NCBI GenBank assembly: GCA_002342415.1
Contig: DDPY01000056.1
Coordinates: 892-64,891 of the forward strand
DNA length: 64,000 nucleotides
Direction: 5' to 3'
Origin: Prevotella sp. UBA2456
GTDB taxonomy: Bacteria > Bacteroidota > Bacteroidia > Bacteroidales > Bacteroidaceae
The notes below the pieces were generated by a model. The model had not been told where the DNA came from. It saw only the letters and a list, made by a program, of their open reading frames with translations, and did not search any database. Position numbers and translations under genes: made by a program. Shown here piece by piece: positions 9,501-17,612 of the stretch; the first letter of the stretch is position 1; every line of letters begins with the position of its first letter.

Positions 9501-9758
9501 TATTACTATGGTACGCAGTATCTGTGCGACGGTAGCTACATCCGTCTGAAGAACGTCGAGGTGGCCTACACCTTCACACAGCCCTGGATCCGCAAGATGG
9601 GCATCCACGACCTGAAGGTCTTCGTCAGCGCCAACAACCTGTGGCTCTGGACCCGCATGCCCGACGACCGTGAGTCGAACTTCTCGTCGAACGGTGGTGC
9701 TACTGGTGCCTACCCGACCATGAAGCGTATCAACTTCGGTGTAAAGTTCAATCTGTAA
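6579..9758 (+). CDS. xusA: SusC/RagA-type TonB-dependent outer-membrane transporter
   Basis: 1,059 residues. Signal peptide (~1-26, LLYAQ), carboxypeptidase-regulatory-like domain (~30-105; SVKGTVTDASGEPLIGASV), the SusC linker/TonB box (EEVIVVGYGQQKKASVVGA), plug domain (to ~240), then a 22-strand-type beta-barrel to the end. It imports oligosaccharides across the outer membrane using TonB energy, with the SusD-like protein encoded 1 bp downstream as a lid. Order SusC-SusD-SusC-SusD-lipoprotein-GH10 matches the xusABCDE-xyn10 cluster known from Prevotella xylan degraders, so the cargo is taken to be xylo-oligosaccharide. An overlapping 7-codon ORF precedes the start. Confidence 0.93.
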   Translation: MKNLKQLIRQTALMMMMLTCSSLLYAQSISVKGTVTDASGEPLIGASVVVKGNTSLGTVTDFDGNYKLNVPSEQSVIVFSYVGMTTREVKVGKLRVINATLQDDTQLEEVIVVGYGQQKKASVVGAITQTTGEVLERAAGITDIGSALTGNLPGVVTTASSGIPGEEDPQIIIRGQSSWNNSSPLVLVDGIERPMSSVDIQSVATISVLKDASATAVYGVKGANGVILITTKRGVEGKAQISVSANAVMKIPSMLPDKFDSYDALKARNVAIEHELNLYPESFSKMLPMSFIENYRNQTTVEQRERYPNVDWQREMFKKSVMSYNANLNISGGTKFVKYFASVDFASEGDLMKTFPTGRKYDRSISYNRVNVRSNLDFSITKSTVFKVNIAGSNGKQTNPWERGHEWDGGGNLGWQMSQMWAAVYNISPDAFLPQYSDGSWGFLPGSTNVSNSAQTSSIGGVQTWTTTRINTDFVLEQNLDFITKGLSFRGMISWDNVFREDRRGIADLYNDPQLKWIDPQTGIAQYKQPYEQYDRFDYTMGNKWTTNGGEVNNWATQRNLNYQLQLNWARKFGLHDVTLMGNFGRQEYATGSEIPHYREDWVFRTTYNWANRYSVEFNGAYNGSEKFSKDNRFAFFASGAVGWTISEEPFMEKLRDKHIIDMLKLRASYGAIGDDNVGERWMYMSQWAYGGRTVLDVTSGNGFNINDNSTPGSPYYFYREKTVGNQDVHWEKVKKFNFGIDYGFLGGLIAGSFDIFSDRRTDILVGGSQLVPAYFGQSPAWVNLGEVKTHGYELEVRLNKVFPNKMRVWANLNMTHAINEVVKRDDPSLYPTYRMQGGYAIGQYRSFIDKGMMQTYDDLYGSPKHDSSDDQKLPGDYYIVDFNGDGQVDNTNDNVPYGYTGSPQNTYNATIGFEYKGFSCFAQFYGVTNVTRDVTMISLSDPMLANVYDQGTWWSDDHLNAKVLTPRFNTKPSYYYGTQYLCDGSYIRLKNVEVAYTFTQPWIRKMGIHDLKVFVSANNLWLWTRMPDDRESNFSSNGGATGAYPTMKRINFGVKFNL

Positions 9759-9759
9759 A

Positions 9760-11736
9760 ATGACTACAACAATGAAAAAGATATTTAATCAATACATTCT
9801 GTCGGGTGCTACCGTCTTGGCCCTTTCGTTCGGGATGACTTCTTGCACCGACTATCTGGACAAGACTGCCGACTCCGACGTGAATCCTGATATGGCATTC
9901 ATGAACTTCCAGAACTTCCAGGGATTCGTCGAGGAGGCTTACAACTGCATTCCCAACAAGGAGTCGAACTTCTGGTGCTGCACCTTCAACTGGGGTGAGG
10001 ACGAGATAATGAACACCGGCGGCGGCGACAGTCACCTGACGGCTCACTTCGACCTGGGCGACTACCGTAACTGGTATGACAACGACCAGACCTACCTGCA
10101 CCGTGGAGGCGGCAACCTGAACCCAACCTCAAACGACAAGTTTGCCCACTCGCTCGAACACGCCTGGTATGTCATCCGTAAGATGAACCTGGGTCTGGAG
10201 AACATTGAGAAGCTGACCAATGCTACCCAGGAGGAGAAGAACTTCATCAAGGGACAGCTGCTGTTCATGCGCGCCTGGTGGCATCTGGAGCAGATGATCT
10301 ACTTCGGCGGACTGCCTTATGTAGACTACGTTCTTCCTGCTGCCGGTCCTTTCAACCTGCCGCGACTCTCGTTCCAGGAGTGCGCCCAGAAGGCTGCTGA
10401 GGACTTCCGCGCTGCTGCCGACCTGCTGCCCGACAACTGGGACAACACCACTATCGGTAAGCGCACCTACGGCAAGAACGACCTGCGCATCACGAAGGTC
10501 TGCGCCCTGGGTTACATGGGTAAGGCTCTGCTGTGGGCTGCCTCTCCGCTGAACGAGCTGGGTGCCCAGACGGGTGCTTCGAAGAATGGCAAGACCTATC
10601 AGTATAACGAAGACTTTGCCAAGCAGGCTGCCGATGCACTCGGCGAGGCCATCGCTGCCCTGCCCCAGTCGCCCTACGCTCTGGCTGGCTATAATTACAC
10701 CGACATCTACAACCACGAGGCTGCCAAGGATGGAGGCACCAACTTCTCCGACATCTTCTATACCACAGGTCAGAGCTGGCGCATGCCGGGTACCGTCGAG
10801 GCCATCATGCGTGGTCCGCAGCCAGACATCAACGGTTCGAACTGGAACTTCGCCAAGCTGTGGGGTCCGAAGGTGAACAACCTGGTGGAGCACGACGCTA
10901 TCATCCACATGCCTACCGCCAACTACATCAACTATGCCTACGGTATGGAGAACGGTCTGCCCATCACAGACCCGGAGTCTGGCTTCGACCCCACCCATCC
11001 GTTCAAGAACCGCGACCCCCGCTTCTATCACGACATCATGTTCGACGGATTCAAGTTCCTCAACACCACACCTGGTGCTGCTGACAAGGACTACCAGTAT
11101 CTGCAGCTCTACACAGGCGGCAACATGGTGCCTACGGGCAATCCCCAGCGCTCGGCCGACGGTAGCCGTACAGGTTACTTCTGCCAGAAGCTCGTGCCCC
11201 ACCAGTGCAACAAGTACGACGGAATGTACAACTGGGGTGGTGCCTTGCAGACCTATCTGCCCTACATGCGTGTGGCCGATCTCTACCTGATGTATGCCGA
11301 GGCTTGTGCCGCTGCCGGTGGTGCTACCTACAAGAGCAACCGCTGCTCGCTGAATGCCGTAGACGCCATCAACACGCTCCGCGACCGCGTGGGTGCAGGA
11401 CATGTGGCACAGAAGTTCCTGACAGACCGCAACAAGTTTATGGATGAGGTACGCCGCGAGCGTGCCTGCGAGCTCGCCTTCGAGGGCTTCCGCTGGAACG
11501 ACCTGCAGCGCTGGCTGCTGCTCACCGAAGAGCCTTACACCAAGAAGACCCGTCAGGAGTTCTATCGTGTCGGCAACTTCGACTACGCCAAGAACGACCC
11601 TCGCGATGCCGAGGTCACTGGATGGAGCGAGAGCGTTATCGTCGAACGTTCCTTTGGCACCAAGCACTATCTGCTGCCTCTGAAGGATGCTGAGACCTAT
11701 CTGTATGCAGAATATCCTCAGAACCCGGGATGGTAG
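9760..11736 (+). CDS. xusB: SusD/RagB-type surface glycan-binding lipoprotein
   Basis: 658 residues. The N-terminus has a lipoprotein signal (lipobox FGMTSC, lipidated Cys near residue 29). The start may be this ATG or the one 12 bp downstream (MKKIFNQ). Helical TPR-like SusD fold with the C-terminal RagB/SusD signature (EVRRERACELAFEGFRW, LLPL near the end). It binds polysaccharide or oligosaccharide at the surface and caps the barrel of the SusC partner encoded 1 bp upstream. Tryptophan- and tyrosine-rich stretches (FWCCTFNWGEDE, YRNWYDN) are typical of sugar contacts. Xylan specificity is inferred from the locus. Confidence 0.92.
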   Translation: MTTTMKKIFNQYILSGATVLALSFGMTSCTDYLDKTADSDVNPDMAFMNFQNFQGFVEEAYNCIPNKESNFWCCTFNWGEDEIMNTGGGDSHLTAHFDLGDYRNWYDNDQTYLHRGGGNLNPTSNDKFAHSLEHAWYVIRKMNLGLENIEKLTNATQEEKNFIKGQLLFMRAWWHLEQMIYFGGLPYVDYVLPAAGPFNLPRLSFQECAQKAAEDFRAAADLLPDNWDNTTIGKRTYGKNDLRITKVCALGYMGKALLWAASPLNELGAQTGASKNGKTYQYNEDFAKQAADALGEAIAALPQSPYALAGYNYTDIYNHEAAKDGGTNFSDIFYTTGQSWRMPGTVEAIMRGPQPDINGSNWNFAKLWGPKVNNLVEHDAIIHMPTANYINYAYGMENGLPITDPESGFDPTHPFKNRDPRFYHDIMFDGFKFLNTTPGAADKDYQYLQLYTGGNMVPTGNPQRSADGSRTGYFCQKLVPHQCNKYDGMYNWGGALQTYLPYMRVADLYLMYAEACAAAGGATYKSNRCSLNAVDAINTLRDRVGAGHVAQKFLTDRNKFMDEVRRERACELAFEGFRWNDLQRWLLLTEEPYTKKTRQEFYRVGNFDYAKNDPRDAEVTGWSESVIVERSFGTKHYLLPLKDAETYLYAEYPQNPGW

Positions 11737-11785
11737 ACTTAAGAACGCATTAAAAAGACATAATAACATAAGAACATATTGAGTT

Positions 11786-14644
11786 ATGAAATATAACAAA
11801 AATATCATATTGTCAGCCCTCTTGGCAGCCACATCAGTAACCCCTGCCGCTGCCCAGATAGAGACAGGACAAGACTCGCTGGTCAACGTGGCTTTCCGCA
11901 AGGTCGCCAAGGATGATGTGCTGGGTGGTGTCTCGTCCATCAACTACCGAGAGCTGATGCAGAAGAACTACAATACGTACAGCCTCGACAATATGCAGGG
12001 CTATGTTGCCGGTTTCAACGGCAACGGTATGTGGGGCTTGGAAGGCTCGTCGGAATTCAGCAAGAATGGCGACGATGTCAATATTCCCAACGGTATGCTG
12101 GTACTCGTCGACGGTATCCCCCGTCAGGCCAACAACGTGAAGCCCGACGAGATAGAGACCATCACCTTCCTGAAGGGTGCCCAGGCCGTCGTGCTCTATG
12201 GCAGCCGCGCCGCCAAGGGTGTGGTGCTGATCAACACCAAGCGTGGTCACGTGACAGACGGACTGAAGGTCAGCGTTCGTGCCAATACGGGCTGGAACGT
12301 GGCCAAGAGCTATCCCGAATACTTAGGCTCTGCCGAGTATATGACGCTCTACAACGAGGCACTGGCCAACGACGGACTGTCTCCCCTCTACTCTCAGTCC
12401 GACATCTACAACTATGCCAGCGGACAGAATCCCTACCGCTATCCGAACATCAACTTCTATAGCTCGGAGTATGTAAGGAAGGCCTACAACCGCTCGGACA
12501 TCACTGCCGAGATTGAGGGCGGCAACGACCGCGCCAAGTTCTATGCCAACGTGAGCTACTATCGTCAGGGCGACTTCCTGAAGTTCGGAGAGGCAGACAA
12601 GAACTATGTAGACCGCTTCAACGTGCGTGGTAATGTGGATATGAAGATCAACAACTTCATCACCGCCTACGTCAATGCCAACGCCACCTATTACAACTCG
12701 CGCGGTACCAACGGTGCCAATTTCTGGTCGACGGCAGCTACGCAGCGTCCTCACCGTATCAGCCCGTTCATCCCGACGAGCTTCCTCGACGAGAATGCAA
12801 CCATAGCACGCACCATGATCGACAACACCACCAACATCATCGACGGCAGCTTCCTGGGCGGTAGCCAGATTGATCGCACCAACGTGTTTGCCGACATGAA
12901 GTGTGCAGGCTACAACACCTGGACCTCGCGCCAGTTCCAGTTTGATGCCGGTGTCAACGTCGACCTCAGTTCGCTGCTGAAGGGTCTGAGCTTCCACGCC
13001 CTCGTGGGTGTCGACTATGCCACCTCCTACACGACTTCGTTCAACAACACCTATGCCATCTTCGAGCCCACATGGAGCAACTATAACGGCAAGGATGTCA
13101 TCGTAGCCCTGAACAACCACGATACCGTCGACAAGAAGTCGGGTGTGCAGAACATCAGCGGTTCTACCGACAACCAGACGATAGCCTTCAATGCCCACTT
13201 CGACTACAACCGCACCTTTGCCGATGTCCACAACCTCAGCGCCATCGCTGTCGTCAACGGCTACCAGCAGAGCGTGTCGGGTGTCTATCACAAGCTGAGC
13301 AATGCCAACCTCGGTTTCCAGGTCGACTACAACTACGACAAGCGTTACTTCGGTACCGTAGCCCTCGCTACTCCCTGGTCAGCCCGTCTGCCTAAGGGCA
13401 AACGCGCTGGGGTCTCTCCCTCGTTCACGCTGGGATGGAACATGGCCCGCGAGCAGTTCATGCAGAACCAGAACATCTTCGACGAACTCAAGCTCTCAGC
13501 CAGCTACAGCGACCTGAAGACTGATATGGGTATCGAAAACTACTATATGTATCAGGCTACCTACGAGAGCGGTGGCTGGTGGGACTGGAACGGTGAGACC
13601 GGACACTCGGCCGTACAGTCGAAGCGCGGCGGCAACGACGACTTTGGCTATCTGCACCGCAAGGAGTTCTCGCTCAGCTTGCATGCTGCCCTGCTGCAGC
13701 GCGCGCTGACTGCCGACTTCTCGTTCTTCACCAACAAGATAACCGGTGGTGTGATTACTGCCAACAACACGCTGCCCAGCTACTTCCGCGTCTACTATCC
13801 TGAGTCGTCGTTCCTGCCCTACATCAACTTCAACGAGGACAGCCGCACAGGTTTCGACCTCGCCTTGAAGTACAAGAAGGACTTTGGTGACTTCGGATTC
13901 CAGATTGGAGCCAACCTTACTCATTATACGACCAATGCCGCCAAGCGCGACGACTCCAACTTTGCCGACAGCTACCAGTATCGTCAGGGCAAGCCCATCG
14001 ACACCATCTGGGGCTACGAGTGCCTGGGATTCTTCCAGGACGAGGCCGATGTGGCCAACTCACCGGTACAGAAGCTCGGCGGTACCACCGTACGTCCCGG
14101 CGACCTGAAGTACAAGGACCAGAACAACGACGGCGTCATCGACAGCAAGGACCAGGTAGACCTGGGACGCGGCGGCTGGTATGGTGCTCCCACCACGCTG
14201 GGCATCAACCTCACGCTGAAGTACAAGAACTTCACCCTCTTCATGCTCGGAACGGGTAGCTTTGGCGGCAAGGCTGTCAAGAACAACAGCTACTGGTGGA
14301 TTGACGAGAACGACAAGTACTCGGCCGTTGTCCGCGGACGCTGGACTCCCGAGACCGCTGCCACCGCCACCTATCCCCGTCTGACCACTCAGAGCGGTGC
14401 CAACAACTTCACCACTTCCGACTTCTGGACCTACAGCACCTCGCGTTTCGACCTGGCCAAGGTTCAGCTCACCTACGACTTCCCGAAGAGCATCTTCGGC
14501 AATGGCTTCGTCAAGGGTCTCTCCGTCTATGCCAGCGGCAACAGCCTGCTGACCATTGCCAAGGAGCGCAAACTGCTGGAGATGAGCGTCGGCTCTGCAC
14601 CTCAGGCTCGCTTCTATAACCTGGGCGTTCAAGTAATGTTCTAA
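11786..14644 (+). CDS. xusC: Second SusC-type TonB-dependent transporter, without the N-terminal regulatory-like domain
   Basis: 952 residues. Signal peptide (~1-23, PAAAQ) leads almost directly into the plug region (MLVLVDGIPRQANNVKPDEI, GSRAAKGVVLINTKRG); the carboxypeptidase-regulatory-like domain present in XusA is absent, which accounts for the shorter length. The rest is beta-barrel. It sits 49 bp after xusB with no visible promoter, so it is probably co-transcribed. Role: a second outer-membrane channel for xylan fragments, perhaps for longer or differently decorated chains; that division of labour is inference. Confidence 0.9.
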   Translation: MKYNKNIILSALLAATSVTPAAAQIETGQDSLVNVAFRKVAKDDVLGGVSSINYRELMQKNYNTYSLDNMQGYVAGFNGNGMWGLEGSSEFSKNGDDVNIPNGMLVLVDGIPRQANNVKPDEIETITFLKGAQAVVLYGSRAAKGVVLINTKRGHVTDGLKVSVRANTGWNVAKSYPEYLGSAEYMTLYNEALANDGLSPLYSQSDIYNYASGQNPYRYPNINFYSSEYVRKAYNRSDITAEIEGGNDRAKFYANVSYYRQGDFLKFGEADKNYVDRFNVRGNVDMKINNFITAYVNANATYYNSRGTNGANFWSTAATQRPHRISPFIPTSFLDENATIARTMIDNTTNIIDGSFLGGSQIDRTNVFADMKCAGYNTWTSRQFQFDAGVNVDLSSLLKGLSFHALVGVDYATSYTTSFNNTYAIFEPTWSNYNGKDVIVALNNHDTVDKKSGVQNISGSTDNQTIAFNAHFDYNRTFADVHNLSAIAVVNGYQQSVSGVYHKLSNANLGFQVDYNYDKRYFGTVALATPWSARLPKGKRAGVSPSFTLGWNMAREQFMQNQNIFDELKLSASYSDLKTDMGIENYYMYQATYESGGWWDWNGETGHSAVQSKRGGNDDFGYLHRKEFSLSLHAALLQRALTADFSFFTNKITGGVITANNTLPSYFRVYYPESSFLPYINFNEDSRTGFDLALKYKKDFGDFGFQIGANLTHYTTNAAKRDDSNFADSYQYRQGKPIDTIWGYECLGFFQDEADVANSPVQKLGGTTVRPGDLKYKDQNNDGVIDSKDQVDLGRGGWYGAPTTLGINLTLKYKNFTLFMLGTGSFGGKAVKNNSYWWIDENDKYSAVVRGRWTPETAATATYPRLTTQSGANNFTTSDFWTYSTSRFDLAKVQLTYDFPKSIFGNGFVKGLSVYASGNSLLTIAKERKLLEMSVGSAPQARFYNLGVQVMF

Positions 14645-14645
14645 A

Positions 14646-16478
14646 ATGACTAAAAAGATTCAAGATATGAAACTCAAGAATATCAACAATATCCTCGTTG
14701 CAGGTATCGTCAGCTGCGGTTTCTGCGCTGCCTTCACTTCTTGCGACGACTTGTTCGACCCGGCACTGGAGAACGTTCAGGACATCTCTGAGATGTACAA
14801 CGACCCGCAGTTTGCCCGCGGTCTGATCGACAATGCCTTCCTGGTGCTGCCGTATGACGGCTCGTCTGTCAGCGACGTAGCTACCGACGATGCTGTCTCC
14901 AACGACAACAGCAACAGCTACAAGCAGATGGCTACCGGCAACTGGACCTCGCAGACCAATCCCGTCAACCAGTGGGACACCCGCTATCATGCTATCCAGT
15001 ACTGTAACCTCTTCCTTGAGAATATCGACAAGGTAAAGTGGGACTACACCAGCGAGGCCCTCAATCAGATGCACATGGACCTCTATCGCGGTCAGGCCTA
15101 CGCCCTGCGTGCCCTCCACATGTTCTATCTGCTGCGTGCCCATTGCGGAATGGTAGGCGGCCAGCTCATGGGTGTGCCCATCCATCTCACCTCTGAGGAT
15201 CAGAACTCAGACTTCAACCAGCCCCGCAACACCTTCAAGGAGTGCATCGACCAGATCATGGCCGATTTAGACGAGGCGCTGAAGTACCTGCCCGCCCACT
15301 ATGGCGACGTGACTGCCGACAACATTCCTGCCAAGTATGCTGCCATCGATGCCACCGATGCGGAGTACAACCGCGCCTTCGGCAAGCTGCAGCGCGGCAA
15401 GATTGATGCCACCATCATTGCAGCCATCAAGGCTCAGGTAGCCATCTTCGCTGCCTCTCCCGCCTATGCTGCCGGTGGTGCCATGACCTACGAGCAGGCT
15501 GCCAAGTATGCTGCCGACTATCTCAACCTCCGTGGCGGTCTGGCTGCTGTCGACCCCACCGGCTGGAAGTGGTACAACGAGAAGGACTTCATCAATAGCT
15601 ATAAGTTCACCGACCCCGACCCCATCGAGATTGTATGGCGCGGAAACGTGGGCGACAGCCACTCGATGGAGAGCGACAACTTCCCTCCCTCGCTCTATGG
15701 CAACGGACGCATCAACCCCACACAAAACCTGGTCGATGCCTTCCCGATGGCCAACGGCTATCCCATCACGGCCAGCGCTTCGGGCTACGATGCCACCAAC
15801 CCCTATGAGAACCGTGACCCTCGCCTGCATGCCTATATCCTGATCAACGGCGACAAAATGGGAACCAACGGTACAGCCATCAACACGCAGGCCGACGGTA
15901 CGACCCTCGACGCACTGAACAAGGAAAACGGCAAGTCGACCACCACAGGCTACTATATGCGTAAGCTCATGCGCGACGATGTGAACCTCAACCCCTCAAG
16001 CACTACCGACCAGCGCCACTTCGGTGCACGCATCCGCACCACCGAGCTGCTGCTCGACTATGCCGAGGCAGCCAACGAGGCTCAGGGTCCGCAGGCTCGC
16101 GTGGGCGGCGCGTCCTACTCTGCCTACGATGTCATCAAGGCTCTCCGCGCACGTGTCCATGAGGACGGCTGGCAGGACCCCTATCTTGAGAGCATCAAGA
16201 GCGATCAGTCCAAGATGCGCGAGCTCATCCGTAACGAGCGTCGTCTGGAACTCTGCTTCGAGAACCACCGCTTCTGGGATCTGCGCCGCTGGAAGGCCAA
16301 CCTCTCCGAGGGTGCCAAGGGTGTGAGCATCACCACCTCCGCAGCCGGAGTCACCAGCTACAGCCCCATCAATGTCGAGGCTCGTCAGTATCAGGACTAT
16401 CAGACCTATGGCCCCATCCCCTACTCGGAGATTCTGAAGTGGAGCAACCTTGAGCAGAACGACGGTTGGAGCAAGTAA
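14646..16478 (+). CDS. xusD: Second SusD-type surface glycan-binding lipoprotein
   Basis: 610 residues, starting 1 bp after xusC ends. Lipoprotein signal with lipobox AAFTSC (Cys near residue 36 from the first ATG; a second start MKLKNINN eight codons in is equally plausible and closer to typical length). RagB/SusD features: N-terminal TPR-like helices, RDPRLHAYI, and ELIRNERRLELCFENHRFWDLRRW near the C-terminus. It should pair with XusC as the second transporter complex. Confidence 0.92.
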   Translation: MTKKIQDMKLKNINNILVAGIVSCGFCAAFTSCDDLFDPALENVQDISEMYNDPQFARGLIDNAFLVLPYDGSSVSDVATDDAVSNDNSNSYKQMATGNWTSQTNPVNQWDTRYHAIQYCNLFLENIDKVKWDYTSEALNQMHMDLYRGQAYALRALHMFYLLRAHCGMVGGQLMGVPIHLTSEDQNSDFNQPRNTFKECIDQIMADLDEALKYLPAHYGDVTADNIPAKYAAIDATDAEYNRAFGKLQRGKIDATIIAAIKAQVAIFAASPAYAAGGAMTYEQAAKYAADYLNLRGGLAAVDPTGWKWYNEKDFINSYKFTDPDPIEIVWRGNVGDSHSMESDNFPPSLYGNGRINPTQNLVDAFPMANGYPITASASGYDATNPYENRDPRLHAYILINGDKMGTNGTAINTQADGTTLDALNKENGKSTTTGYYMRKLMRDDVNLNPSSTTDQRHFGARIRTTELLLDYAEAANEAQGPQARVGGASYSAYDVIKALRARVHEDGWQDPYLESIKSDQSKMRELIRNERRLELCFENHRFWDLRRWKANLSEGAKGVSITTSAAGVTSYSPINVEARQYQDYQTYGPIPYSEILKWSNLEQNDGWSK

Positions 16479-16516
16479 AAACACAATGTAAAATTCTAAA
16501 ATAAAAAAAGATAGTT

Positions 16517-17593
16517 ATGAAACGAAATATCAATCAATTTCTACTTGCAGGTCTGGCTCTCTGCGCTATGGCCACCAGCCTGACCTCCTGCAAGAATGGC
16601 GACCAGCAGTTCCCCGACTACGAGGGAGGCACCACCGTCTACTTCGCCTATCAGTATCCCGTGCGCACCATCGTCCTTGGCGACGACGAGTACGACACCA
16701 CGCTCGACAAGGCCCACAAGTGCAAGATCATGGCCACCTTCGGAGGTTCCTACAACGGCACCAACGGCAGCGTTCAGGTGGCTGTCGATCCCACACTGGT
16801 CGCCGGACTCACCTTTGCCGACGGCAGCCCCGTCAAGGTGATGCCCGAAAGCTACTATCAGCTGCAGACCACCACGTTCGACTTCAAAGGCACCATGAAC
16901 GGCGGTACCGAGGTGCAGCTCACCGATGCCTTCTTCAACGACCCTGAGGCGGTGAAGAACACCTATGTCATCCCCCTGGTGATGACCGGTCAGACAGGCT
17001 TCAGCCGCATCCTCAGCGGCATGCTCAAGGAGGGAGGCAACCCCGTGCGCACCGACGAGACGCAATGGGAGATTGCCCCGATGGACTATGTGCTCTACTG
17101 TGTCAAGTATCAGAACAAGTATCATGGCTACTGGCTCACCAACGGCAACAGCTCCATCGACGACATCGAGAAGGCTCCCACGCGCTTCTTCGAAACCCGC
17201 TCGATGAATACCGTCGTCTATCACGCCAGCTATACCACCAACGACTATTGGCAGTACAAGCGTGACAAGGACGGCCACAAGACCAATGAGACCGTGAAGG
17301 TATCCAAGACGTGGAACTTCGACTTGCTGCTGACCTTCGACGGTAGCGACCATTGCACCATTACCCCCGTCACCGACGGTATTACCGCCACCGGTACAGG
17401 TACCTGGAGCGACGACGGCGCCAAGAAGTCGTGGAACAACAAAGACCGCGACCTGATGGAACTCAGCTACAACATCGACTTCAACGAGACCGACGAGCTG
17501 GGTAATGCCCAGAAGGCTGCCGTTAGCGAGAAGCTCGTCTGGCAGCGCAGCGGTGTCACCATCGAAGAGTTTTCTCCTGTTTACACAAAGTAG
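16517..17593 (+). CDS. xusE: Surface lipoprotein of the xylan locus (DUF1735-like, XusE)
   Basis: 358 residues with a lipoprotein signal (lipobox SLTSC, Cys25). The following beta-rich region (VYFAYQYPVRTIVLGDDEYDT..) resembles the DUF1735 domain often found as the extra lipoprotein of SusCD loci; the second half (YHGYWLTNGNSSIDD .. WNFDLLLTFDGSDHCTITP) forms a separate lipocalin- or jelly-roll-like domain. Position between xusD and the GH10 gene corresponds to xusE in Prevotella. In that family it is thought to be a surface xylan-binding protein; its exact ligand is not shown by sequence. Confidence 0.8.
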   Translation: MKRNINQFLLAGLALCAMATSLTSCKNGDQQFPDYEGGTTVYFAYQYPVRTIVLGDDEYDTTLDKAHKCKIMATFGGSYNGTNGSVQVAVDPTLVAGLTFADGSPVKVMPESYYQLQTTTFDFKGTMNGGTEVQLTDAFFNDPEAVKNTYVIPLVMTGQTGFSRILSGMLKEGGNPVRTDETQWEIAPMDYVLYCVKYQNKYHGYWLTNGNSSIDDIEKAPTRFFETRSMNTVVYHASYTTNDYWQYKRDKDGHKTNETVKVSKTWNFDLLLTFDGSDHCTITPVTDGITATGTGTWSDDGAKKSWNNKDRDLMELSYNIDFNETDELGNAQKAAVSEKLVWQRSGVTIEEFSPVYTK

Positions 17594-17612
17594 AATCTAA
17601 AACTCAAGGACT

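Noticed and set aside
10129..11943. 604-codon minus-strand frame across xusB and the xusC start
   Set aside because: Covers two well-recognised genes in antisense with no conserved motif.
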